Below are positions 34,546 to 42,582 of a stretch of DNA of 64,000 bases, one piece after another (the first letter of the stretch is position 1; each line of letters begins with the position of its first letter). Made by a program: the position numbers and the translations under genes. Source of the stretch: an uncultured Muribaculaceae bacterium (lineage in GTDB: Bacteria > Bacteroidota > Bacteroidia > Bacteroidales > Muribaculaceae); assembly GCA_910587915.1 (NCBI GenBank), contig CAJUOB010000001.1, positions 193,351 through 257,350 of the forward strand, in the 5' to 3' direction. The notes below the pieces were generated by a model. The model saw only the letters and a program-made list of their open reading frames with translations. It did no database searches and was not told where the DNA came from.

Positions 34546-37326
34546 TTAGAATCGTATGCCGATGTTGAGGTACATGCGGAATCCCTGCGCGTAGCTGAAT
34601 CGGTTTGGATAGGCATTACGGTCGTAGTTCTTGGTGTCGAGACGGCCCTGCTGGTAAGCATAGGTCACCACATCCTTGTTGTTGAGGATATTGTTGAGGT
34701 TGAGGTTCACATTCATGCTCACCTTGCGGTTGATGTATATGAGCTTACCGATCGATGCGTTGAGTGTGAATGCGTTCTTGAGTTTATCCTGAGCGGAGAG
34801 TTCCTCTATTTTCTGAATGAGCTGACCCTCGGTGGGTGTATTGCCGCCCCAAATGTCGGCGGTGGGGAGGTCGGGGAGTGCCTCGTGGTAGGCCGGTGCG
34901 AGGTTCACATAGGCGTCGCCCTGCCAGGTGCCGTTGATGTTGAAGAACCAGTTTTTCGGTGCGGCCCAGTCGATGCCGAGGTTGGTGGCGAACTGGGGAG
35001 TGGATCCGAGATAGTAGTTCTTGAGATATACAGTCTGTGTGGTGTCGGGATAGAGACCGTTTTCGAAAGTACGGGTGCCTTTGGGATTGTTCTTGTACTG
35101 GAATCGGGAGTACATACCGGCGAAAGAAGCTGTGACGCTCGGGGTAATCTTATATGCCATGCCAAGCTCTACGCCTTTGTATGCGCGTTTCACTCCGGAA
35201 AGGACTACGTTGGTGTATGTGGTGTATCGTTCGTCGTAGAAGCCGTTGCGCTCGATGGCGTTGTCGACTTGAGTGTAGAAGCCGGTGAGGCTACCACGGA
35301 AGCGGCGGTAGTTCCATATATAGGAGAGGTCGCCCGAGAAGATACGCTCGCTCTGCACGTTGTCGACCACGGTGTTTTTCACGCGGGGAGCGATGAAAAC
35401 GGCGTCGACCAGAGGAGCCTGTGTGCCGTACTGGGCGTGGGCTGCGAACTGATTGCGGCCGTCGAGCTTATAGACGGCACCAGCCTTGATGCTTGCATTG
35501 TCGAAGCGGAGCATCTGGCTCTTGCCGAGGGAGTTTTCGGGAGCGCGGCCATTGCGCATCTTACCGTCGCGCTGGAACTGAGTGTAGCTCATCTGCAGGC
35601 CGTAGTTGATGTCCCATTTGGGAAGGTTGATCACGTTCTGCAACCATGCTTCGGCGCGCAGTGCGTGGATGTCGTAGTCGTAGCCGAAACGGTCGCCCTT
35701 GGTTACGTGACGGTTAGGATTGTCGAGGTCGTTCTGGAGATTGCCGGGAGCGATGGCGATGTCGCGGTCGCTGAAGGGGTCGATGTCGAGCCAGAACTCA
35801 CCGCCGAGAAGATCGCGGATGGTCTTGTAGTTCGAGCTGCGTGTGTAGTTGAAACCGATGCCGGCCTGGAGCGACAACACCGAGTTGATTCGCGTGTTGA
35901 TATAGCTGTTGAACATCGCGTTAATCTGATGGTTGATGCGGTTCTCCATGATGTACGACGAACCTTTGCGGTCGGGGCTGTCGGCGGCAAGGCCTTCGTT
36001 CTGCACATTGTTCAGGTAGTTGATCTGATAGAGATCGTCCCACTTGATCTGTCGGAATGCCTCGTCGTTCTTCCACAGGTCTTCGTAGAGATCGAACATG
36101 GCTTCATCGTCTTTATAGTACGATGGTAGATAGCGGTAGTATGTGGGATTGGGGTCGAGCGCCTTGTAGTAGTTGAGGGCGGTGCGGTTGTAGTATACCG
36201 AGCGGAATGCTGCGGCAGTATTGAGGATTGTATTGTCTTTCTTATATATCCAGTTGAGGATCACAGTGGGGTCGAAAGTCTCGGTGATTCGGGCCGAGCG
36301 CTTCTTGCCGTCCTGGTATCCCCAGTCGGGGTTATAGAGGTTTGAACCGGCGAGGTCGTAGGCTTCCTGATAGGTCGGACGGCCTGTGGCACGCTGTGTG
36401 GGACCGCCGAATGCGGTGAGGGTAAGTGTGTTGTTTGCATTGATGAGTTTCTCGATCGACAGGAACAGGCCGGCCGAGTTGTAGAATGTACCTTCCATCA
36501 CACCTTCCTTGGCGTAGCGTCCGATGGCGCTCACGGTGTAGGCCCATCCGTGCTTGTTGAGGCCGCTGGAATATGTGGCCATTGCGCGGAGCATGTAGTT
36601 GGAGTTGGTGAACGCTACCGAACCGTTGAATCCGGGAGCGTAGAGGTCGGTGGTGGTATTGTAGTTCACCGAACCGCCGATATCACCGAAACCATAGTTT
36701 GCAGCGTCGAGGCCCACCGAAGTGGTTTTGTTACGGAACGCACGGCTGGTCATACCCATAAGTGTGGAGAAGTTGAAACGACCGCGGACGAGATCGTTGA
36801 ACTTGATACCGTTGATATATACGCTCTGGTACTGGCTGTCGTATCCACGGTAGCGGAAGTACATGGGGCCGAAATTATAGGAAGCCGTGTTGTAGTATAT
36901 GTTGTCGTTTGCTCCTGTGAGTGCCGAGATGCTCTGGGCAGAGCCTTCGTCGTCGTCGAGCACGGCTTCGTCGAAGATGAGGTCGGCAGCGTCGCCGTAG
37001 AAGTCTTCGCCGATATTATCCTGTGTGAGACGGACTTCGCCTACATTTACAGTGCCTGCTCCGGCCTGTACGTCGATGCCCGTGCTCCGATATCCATCGC
37101 AGCTCACCACAATATAGGCGTCGCTGTTGTCGGCGATGTCGAGACGGAACTGTCCGTTGAAATTTGTGGTGGCGCGGGTGCCGTCGGCGCCGACCGATAC
37201 ATAGGCGCCGCTTACGGGGCTGCCCGTGCTTCCGTTTACCACTACACCCACTACCGTGGCTGCAAGTGTGGTCAGTGCCGGCCATAGAGCCGACAGAAGC
37301 ACTAAAATAAAAAGTCTTTGTCGCAT
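34546..37326 (-). CDS. TonB-dependent outer membrane receptor
   Basis: 926 residues. Signal peptide (to about 23), carboxypeptidase-like regulatory domain at 25-98 (VVGVVVNGSTGSPVSGAYVSV), then a plug region (YFRYRGYDSQYQSVYINGIKFND), then a barrel of many aromatic-rich strands ending FRMYLNIGIRF with the terminal Phe. It imports a bound ligand through the outer membrane with TonB energy. No SusD gene accompanies it; the partners are the two OB-fold lipoproteins. A good promoter lies upstream with a leader of about 105 bases. Ligand is inferred from context as nucleic acid or its fragments. Confidence 0.9.
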   Translation of the reverse strand: MRQRLFILVLLSALWPALTTLAATVVGVVVNGSTGSPVSGAYVSVGADGTRATTNFNGQFRLDIADNSDAYIVVSCDGYRSTGIDVQAGAGTVNVGEVRLTQDNIGEDFYGDAADLIFDEAVLDDDEGSAQSISALTGANDNIYYNTASYNFGPMYFRYRGYDSQYQSVYINGIKFNDLVRGRFNFSTLMGMTSRAFRNKTTSVGLDAANYGFGDIGGSVNYNTTTDLYAPGFNGSVAFTNSNYMLRAMATYSSGLNKHGWAYTVSAIGRYAKEGVMEGTFYNSAGLFLSIEKLINANNTLTLTAFGGPTQRATGRPTYQEAYDLAGSNLYNPDWGYQDGKKRSARITETFDPTVILNWIYKKDNTILNTAAAFRSVYYNRTALNYYKALDPNPTYYRYLPSYYKDDEAMFDLYEDLWKNDEAFRQIKWDDLYQINYLNNVQNEGLAADSPDRKGSSYIMENRINHQINAMFNSYINTRINSVLSLQAGIGFNYTRSSNYKTIRDLLGGEFWLDIDPFSDRDIAIAPGNLQNDLDNPNRHVTKGDRFGYDYDIHALRAEAWLQNVINLPKWDINYGLQMSYTQFQRDGKMRNGRAPENSLGKSQMLRFDNASIKAGAVYKLDGRNQFAAHAQYGTQAPLVDAVFIAPRVKNTVVDNVQSERIFSGDLSYIWNYRRFRGSLTGFYTQVDNAIERNGFYDERYTTYTNVVLSGVKRAYKGVELGMAYKITPSVTASFAGMYSRFQYKNNPKGTRTFENGLYPDTTQTVYLKNYYLGSTPQFATNLGIDWAAPKNWFFNINGTWQGDAYVNLAPAYHEALPDLPTADIWGGNTPTEGQLIQKIEELSAQDKLKNAFTLNASIGKLIYINRKVSMNVNLNLNNILNNKDVVTYAYQQGRLDTKNYDRNAYPNRFSYAQGFRMYLNIGIRF

Positions 37327-37437
37327 ATTGTTGTTTAAGATGTGATATTTTTCACTAAATAGCCGATATAGATTTATGTTTCTTAATATTGGTCGTAAGT
37401 GTTTTGTATGTGGTTTTTAAAGAGGTATTAAAGCGGT

Positions 37438-37470
37438 CAAAGTTAGTGAATTTGTGGCGATAAATACAAA
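37438..37470 (-). promoter_or_regulatory. Promoter of the TonB receptor operon
   Basis: On the minus strand TTTG (37470-37467), 21 bases, TAACTTTG (37445-37438): a full match. The transcript would have a leader of about 105 bases before the ATG at 37326. Confidence 0.7.
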
Positions 37471-37605
37471 TGTTTGATGCAAAAATTTGTTGTATCCGTC
37501 TTTTTATGGGCGATTGGTGTGCATTCTCCGCTCGCCGCTATGGTTCAGAGCAATTCTTTTGAAATTTTTTTAATACCCGATGATGCATATATCATAATTA
37601 AATAC

Positions 37606-37613
37606 TAAATTTG
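37606..37613 (+). promoter_or_regulatory. -7 element of the nuclease operon
   Basis: TAAATTTG, 50 bases before the ATG at 37663. No -33 TTTG is found at the usual distance. Confidence 0.5.
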
Positions 37614-37662
37614 CGAACTATTGAATCTATACCGCAGGCTCTCCCCTGCTCTACAATTAAAT

Positions 37663-38718
37663 ATGAAACATTTCGCCTTTTTAGCGACTATCCTCATGCT
37701 TGCATGTGCCTTGGCTCCGGTGCGCTCTGCCGCTGCCGACAATGGCCGCAAAGTGCAGGTGGCAGGTATCGCTTTCTACAATTTCGAGAATCTTTTCGAC
37801 ACTATCCCCAACAATCCCGAAGGCCGCGACGTGGAGTTCACTCCCGGTGGTCCGCGACAGTGGGACAGCCGCAAGTACAACGAGAAAGTGCATAATCTCG
37901 CATATGCCATCTCGCAGTTCAAAACAAAAGTAACTCCGCTCGGTCCGGCGATTATCGGTGTATCGGAAATCGAGAACCGGTCTGTAATGGAAGATGTCAT
38001 AGCACAACCCGAACTCAAGGGCCTCGACCTTGGCATCGTGCACCACGATTCGCCCGACGCACGAGGTGTCGATGTGGGCATGATATACAACAAGCGATAT
38101 TTCCGTGTGGAGAACGTGACCAATCACCGCCTCACCACTATCCCCTACCGCACCCGCGACCAGATGTGCGTCGTTGGCTCGCTTTTAGGACAGCGCATCG
38201 CCGTGATAGTGAACCACTGGCCTTCGCGTCTGGGTGGTCAGGAACAGTCCGAGCCAAACCGCATGGCTGCTGCTACCCTATCGAAGCAGATTGCCGATTC
38301 ACTCTGGAACATCGACCCCGAAATCGGTGTGGTTATAATGGGTGACCTCAACGACGATCCTCAGGATAAGAGCTGTGCCGTGGTGCTCGGTGCAAAGAAG
38401 AAATCGAAGGGTGTCGAGGCACACGGATTCTTCAATCCCTGGTGGAGCAAGCTCGACGCAGGTATCGGTACACTCGCCTACAAAAGCGCATGGAACCTCT
38501 TCGACCAGATTATAATATCGGGTAATCTTGTGAATGTGCCCGACGACCGCTGGCATTTTTACGAAGCCAAAGTGCTCAATTTCGATTTCCTCAAAGATAC
38601 CGAAGGCACACGCCAGGGATATCCCAAGCGTACATATGCATCGGGGAGCTACCTTGGTGGCTATTCCGACCACTTCCCCACCGAAATCTTCCTTCGCCGC
38701 TACGTAAACGGCAAGTAA
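37663..38718 (+). CDS. Secreted endonuclease/exonuclease/phosphatase (EEP) family nuclease
   Basis: 351 residues from ATG 37663, with a signal peptide (MKHFAFLATILMLACALAPVRSAA). All EEP residues are visible: Asn40 in FYNFEN, Glu102 in GVSEIENR, His128, Asn184-His185 in VNHWPSR, Asp228 and Asn230 in MGDLNDDP, and Asp336-His337 in YSDHFP. The family cuts phosphodiester bonds with Mg2+; exported Bacteroidetes members are probably extracellular or periplasmic nucleases. It is divergent from the TonB receptor operon and is followed 79 bases later by an exported OB-fold protein; a terminator closes the pair. Confidence 0.9.
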   Translation: MKHFAFLATILMLACALAPVRSAAADNGRKVQVAGIAFYNFENLFDTIPNNPEGRDVEFTPGGPRQWDSRKYNEKVHNLAYAISQFKTKVTPLGPAIIGVSEIENRSVMEDVIAQPELKGLDLGIVHHDSPDARGVDVGMIYNKRYFRVENVTNHRLTTIPYRTRDQMCVVGSLLGQRIAVIVNHWPSRLGGQEQSEPNRMAAATLSKQIADSLWNIDPEIGVVIMGDLNDDPQDKSCAVVLGAKKKSKGVEAHGFFNPWWSKLDAGIGTLAYKSAWNLFDQIIISGNLVNVPDDRWHFYEAKVLNFDFLKDTEGTRQGYPKRTYASGSYLGGYSDHFPTEIFLRRYVNGK

Positions 38719-38797
38719 TCTACTATGCCGGTAGAGAATGGACTCGCAGTCCCATGCTCTGCCGGCCTTTATTAACCCAATCATAAAACAACTGCGT

Positions 38798-40198
38798 ATG
38801 AAAAAACTTCTACTCTCACTTCTCGCTGTTGCCGGCATTTCCCTCGCCGCCACAGCCGCCGAAGTATCTTTCGATTTTGTTGGAGACGGCACAAGTGATC
38901 TTTATGGCATGACTCGCCTGTCTGGTACCACATCGGAGTACAATGCCAATCCCACTATTGTAACCGAAGGCGCTGTCTCGATTAAACTTACAGGTAACAC
39001 CCGTCTTTGGAAAGACGGACTCCGTTTCTATAAGAGTTCTGCTATGGAAATAACCGCTCCCGGTTATACCATTACCGATGTTACCTTCGGAAAAAATCAC
39101 GCATCATTTAATTATGATAATGCAGCGCTTGAGAATGCTATTTGGAGCGGAAATGCAGAAAGTGTTACTTTCGCATGTAATATTTCTTCCAAGAATGCAG
39201 CAGTAAATACACTTAAGATTACAATCGTTCCTAAAGGTGATGCTAATAAGGAAGATGCAGCACTTTCTTTTGCTGAAAAAGCATTCGAAGTAGAGCTCGG
39301 CGAGGCATTCACAGCCCCTGAACTTGTCAATCCTAATAAGCTTGCTGTGACATATACATCGAGCGATGAGGCTGTTGCAACTGTAGCTGCCGATGGCAAA
39401 GTTACAATTCTTGCTGCCGGTACTACTACAATTACAGCCAAGTCTGAGGAAACAGACAAATTCAATGCCGGTCAGGCTTCTTACACCATCACTGTTAAGG
39501 CTCCGGTAGCTACTGTTTCTTCTGTAGCTGATACCAAGAAACTCGAATCGAATACCGAATTCAAGGTTGGCTATGAACTGACTGTGGGCTTTGTCAATGC
39601 CAAGAATATATTCGCTGTCGATGCCGAAGGTAATTTCATCCAGGTTTACGGTTCTAATAGCTATAAAATAGGTGATAAGATTCCTGCCGGATGGTCGGGT
39701 AAATATATTCTCTACAATAAAGTTACTCCCGAAATCGAACCCGTCGATGCTCTTCCCGCTGCAACAGAAGGTACTTTCACTCCTGAGGTAGTTGAAGCAT
39801 CAGCAATCTCCAACGATCTTGTAAACAGTGTTGTAACAATCAATAACGTTGTTCTTGATGCCGCAACACCCGACAAGGATGTAACCGATAATAATGCTAA
39901 AAACTTTACCGGCAAGGTTGGCGAAACTTCTCTTTCATTCCGCAACAACTACAAACTCGCATCTGTACCTGCAGGCACCTACAATATCACTTGCGTAGTA
40001 ATGATCTTCAACAATGCTCCCTCGCTTTATGTTACTAATTTCGAGGAAGTTGTTAATACCGGTATCGAAGGTGTTGTGGTAGATGGCAACGAGGCTGTCG
40101 AATACTACAATCTTCAGGGTGTGCGTGTGGCCAATCCCGAAAACGGCATCTATATCCGCCGTCAGGGCAACAAAGCCACCAAAGTCCTTGTGAAATAA
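38798..40198 (+). CDS. Exported Ig-like/OB-fold protein with T9SS-like tail
   Basis: 466 residues from ATG 38798 with signal peptide (MKKLLLSLLAVAGISLAATA). The order is: a beta-sandwich at 22-145 (AIWSGNAESVTFACNI), the same domain as the C-terminus of the 894-residue lipoprotein; a BIG2 Ig-like domain at 150-235 (LAVTYTSSDEAVATVAADGKVTILAAGTTTITA); a YhcR-type OB-fold at 240-420 (VGFVNAKNIFAVDAEGNFIQVYG); and a C-terminal tail ending YYNLQGVRVANPENGIYIRRQGN-type, like type IX sorting signals. Codon use is somewhat AT-richer in the middle. It probably acts outside the cell with the nuclease. Confidence 0.75.
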   Translation: MKKLLLSLLAVAGISLAATAAEVSFDFVGDGTSDLYGMTRLSGTTSEYNANPTIVTEGAVSIKLTGNTRLWKDGLRFYKSSAMEITAPGYTITDVTFGKNHASFNYDNAALENAIWSGNAESVTFACNISSKNAAVNTLKITIVPKGDANKEDAALSFAEKAFEVELGEAFTAPELVNPNKLAVTYTSSDEAVATVAADGKVTILAAGTTTITAKSEETDKFNAGQASYTITVKAPVATVSSVADTKKLESNTEFKVGYELTVGFVNAKNIFAVDAEGNFIQVYGSNSYKIGDKIPAGWSGKYILYNKVTPEIEPVDALPAATEGTFTPEVVEASAISNDLVNSVVTINNVVLDAATPDKDVTDNNAKNFTGKVGETSLSFRNNYKLASVPAGTYNITCVVMIFNNAPSLYVTNFEEVVNTGIEGVVVDGNEAVEYYNLQGVRVANPENGIYIRRQGNKATKVLVK

Positions 40199-40220
40199 CC
40201 AACTCCCCTACCCCATAACC

Positions 40221-40252
40221 AAGCCCGGAGCACCCCGCCCCGGGCTTTTTTT
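40221..40252 (+). terminator. Intrinsic terminator of the nuclease operon
   Basis: AAGCCCGG-x-GC stem pairing with GC-x-CCGGGCTT, followed by seven T. It lies 22 bases after the stop at 40198. Confidence 0.93.
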
Positions 40253-40290
40253 GCCCCCAATGACAATTTTTGTTGCGTAACCAACGCAAT

Positions 40291-40634
40291 CAACCCTGTA
40301 GGGATGTATGGCGTGGCCGCGTAGCGGTCGGCACAGTAGTAGGCCACTGCAAGCGCGCCGTAGGTGCGCGCTGCTGTGGTATATTGCGCCATCACACAAC
40401 AAGCGCCACATAGTGGTGCCGGACCGGAGTGGCACCCCGCTGGGGCGCCTGGGTAGATAGACCGTATAGACCACAGCTGCGAACCACTACGTGGCTCTTG
40501 CAGTGGCCTACTACTGTGCCGACCGCTATGCGGCCTTTTGGGGTATTGCTGTCTCATGATTTCTGATGCCATGGATGTGGCATCATCATGATGCCTCTCC
40601 GGATACGCTTTGAACGCGCGTCCCTGCAAGGTTG
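40291..40634. repeat. 344-base palindromic intergenic element (MITE/REP-like)
   Basis: Outer ends CAACCCTGTAGGGA (40291-40304) and TCCCTGCAAGGTTG (40621-40634) are inverted at 12 of 14 positions. Long inner arms, 40315-40353 and 40497-40535, are inverted over 39 bases with one mismatch. Inside, 40406-40417 and 40483-40494 (CCACATAGTGGT type) pair with one change. A further hairpin TGATGCCA/TGGCATCA is at 40564-40585. No credible protein is encoded. It looks like a non-autonomous mobile or repeated extragenic element. Confidence 0.75.
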
Positions 40635-40669
40635 TTGTCATGTAAGGGGAATAACGGTGGAAACGAAAC

Positions 40670-40790
40670 AAAATGAAAGTGCGCTACTTCACAGTAACGC
40701 ACCTCCCTCATAACCAAAATTCAAGTATATATTGTGAGTCTAACAAAACGTAATCATATCAGAGAGGGATAACCTCTTTTAAATTACGTT
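40670..40790 (-). ncRNA. Candidate small RNA, minus strand
   Basis: A TACCTTTG -7 element is at 40799-40792 on the minus strand. The RNA would begin with a nested hairpin (outer arms AACGTAAT/ATTACGTT at 40790-40783 and 40754-40747, inner AGAGG/CCTCT), then an unpaired middle, and end in a 10-pair hairpin (40702-40679) followed by a U-rich run (TTTCATTTTGTTT). The G-U pair of the last stem is only possible on the minus strand. No known RNA family is recognised, and the -33 element is poor. Confidence 0.4.
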
Positions 40791-40858
40791 GCAAAGGTAA
40801 TAACATTTTTGATACAATATTCTAAAAATACGAAAATAAATATTAATAAGATTTAAAA

Positions 40859-40890
40859 TTGGCGCTTTCGTGGCGAAAGTTGGCGCTTTC
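40859..40890 (+). repeat. Direct repeat upstream of the GH3-like gene
   Basis: TTGGCGCTTTC occurs at 40859-40869 and 40880-40890, 21 bases apart (two helical turns), with an inverted CTTTCG/CGAAAG between. It lies about 75 bases before the probable -7 element TATTTTTG (40964-40971) and could be a regulator site. Confidence 0.45.
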
Positions 40891-40975
40891 ATTTAGTTTA
40901 AATCAGAGTAATAGATGCACGACGCCCATTTTGGGTGGTGTTTCAGAATTGGATTTTTTGGAGTATTTTTGCGCT

Positions 40976-42487
40976 ATGTTAAATTTCACGCCTTTAGCGA
41001 GGCCTATATTTCGGCGAAGAGCCGCAGCAGCAGCCTGTTGGGCGGATGTCGACGGCATGGAGCGCACTCAGCGCGCCGTGCTGGCGTGGTTACTGCGCCG
41101 AGGGGCAGCGACAGACTATGGTCGCCGCTACGGTTTTGGCACTTTTACCTGCTATGAGGACTTTGCGTCGGCAGTGCCCGAAACCGGCTATGAGGCTATC
41201 CGGCCATCGGTGATGCGCATGGTTGCCGGCGAGCGCGATGTGCTGTGGCCCGGCGTGTGTCGCCGCTACGCGCAGTCGAGCGGCACTTCCGGTGGAAAAA
41301 GCAAATATATACCCATTACCGACGATTCTCTACGTATCAACCACTATGGCGGTGGCGCTTCATCGGTGGCTCACTATCTGGCCATGTATCCGCATAGCCG
41401 TCTATTCGGCGGCAAGAGTTTTATTCTTGGCGGTAGTTTTGCCAACGAGCTTAGCGACGTGCCGCCCGGGGTGAGGGTAGGGGATTTGTCTGCTACACTT
41501 ATAGATAGGATAAATCCGTTAGTCAATCTCATGCGTGTGCCCGGCAAGGACGTGGCGCTTATGGCCGACTGGACAAAGAAGCTGCCTCTGTTGATCGAAA
41601 ATTCCATCCATAGCGATATCACGAGCATATCGGGCGTTCCTTCGTGGTTCATGACCGTGCTTCGTGGCGTGATGGAAAGGGCGGGCGTATCGTGTCTGCA
41701 CGACGTATGGCCTAACCTCGAGGTCTTTTTCCATGGTGGAATCTCGTTTGCGCCTTATCGCTCGCAGTACGAGCAGTTCTGCGATCCGTCGCGGATGCGC
41801 TATGTGGAGAACTACAATGCCTCCGAGGGCTTCTTTGCAGTGCAGGATACACCCGAGAGTGGCCGCATGCGTCTGCTGGCCGACATCGGCATCTTCTATG
41901 AATTCAAGCCTGTCGACGGTGGTGCAATCGTGCCCGCGTGGAGGGTAGAGCAGGGCAGGATATACTCTCTGCTGATATCGGGCTGCAACGGTCTGTGGCG
42001 ATATGAGCCTGGCGATACGGTGCGCATAGAGAGCGTGGAGCCGCTCAGGATATCTATTGCCGGACGTACTTCATGTTTTATCAATGCTTTTGGCGAGGAG
42101 CTGATGGTGTGGAATGCCGATGCGGCTTTGGCCGTGGCATGCCGACGCACAGGTGCGGCTGTGGCAAACTACACGGCGGCTCCGGTCTACGCCGATGGTG
42201 GCCACAAGGGGCATCATCAGTGGTTGGTGGAATGGACAAGACGTCCGTCGTGTGGCAATGAGGCCTTTGCCGATATTCTCGACGCCGAATTGCAGAAAGT
42301 GAATTCCGACTATGAGGCAAAACGCGCCGGTGGAATCTTCCTCGACCGCCTTGAGCTAACCGAAGTGCCACATGGGGCATTCGACCGCTGGCTTGCATCC
42401 ACGGGCAAGCTCGGTGGCCAGCGCAAGATCCCTCGCTTGTCGAACGACCGGAAAATCGCCGATGCCATCATCAGAAATAATTTATAA
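40976..42487 (+). CDS. GH3-family acyl-adenylating enzyme
   Basis: 503 residues from ATG 40976, five bases after the -7 element TATTTTTG. The AMP-binding signature SSGTSGGKSKYIP is at 101-113, with YNASEGFFAVQD and GDTVRIESVEPLRISIAGR further on, the GH3 plan known from plant acyl-acid amido synthetases. Bacterial members are common in Bacteroidetes but the acid and the amine used are unknown. In plants they join amino acids to hormones; that role must not be carried over. Single gene between the palindromic element and phoA-like gene. Confidence 0.88.
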   Translation: MLNFTPLARPIFRRRAAAAACWADVDGMERTQRAVLAWLLRRGAATDYGRRYGFGTFTCYEDFASAVPETGYEAIRPSVMRMVAGERDVLWPGVCRRYAQSSGTSGGKSKYIPITDDSLRINHYGGGASSVAHYLAMYPHSRLFGGKSFILGGSFANELSDVPPGVRVGDLSATLIDRINPLVNLMRVPGKDVALMADWTKKLPLLIENSIHSDITSISGVPSWFMTVLRGVMERAGVSCLHDVWPNLEVFFHGGISFAPYRSQYEQFCDPSRMRYVENYNASEGFFAVQDTPESGRMRLLADIGIFYEFKPVDGGAIVPAWRVEQGRIYSLLISGCNGLWRYEPGDTVRIESVEPLRISIAGRTSCFINAFGEELMVWNADAALAVACRRTGAAVANYTAAPVYADGGHKGHHQWLVEWTRRPSCGNEAFADILDAELQKVNSDYEAKRAGGIFLDRLELTEVPHGAFDRWLASTGKLGGQRKIPRLSNDRKIADAIIRNNL

Positions 42488-42542
42488 TTAATAATGATTA
42501 ATTAATAATGAATTATGGCTGATGGAATAATTATCCTCACTT

Positions 42543-42570
42543 CTAACTACTCACTACTAACTACTAACTC
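42543..42570 (+). repeat. Heptamer array in the alkaline phosphatase leader
   Basis: CTAACTA CTCACTA CTAACTA CTAACTC, four 7-base units ending 12 bases before the ATG at 42583. Preceded by an AATTAATAATGATTAATT-type AT-rich run. It matches the array before the Mrp gene in unit order and orientation. Confidence 0.75.
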
Positions 42571-42582
42571 ATAAATATAAGG

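Larger units (their letters stand above)
37327..37662. other. Divergent regulatory region of the receptor and nuclease operons
   Basis: 336 bases without a gene. It holds the minus-strand promoter at 37470-37438 and the plus-strand -7 element at 37606-37613. Between them is AT-rich sequence in which I see no further motif. Confidence 0.6.

Noticed and set aside
40162..40671. 169-codon minus-strand frame through the palindromic element
   Set aside because: It crosses a terminator and the inverted repeats, and the translation is unlike a protein.
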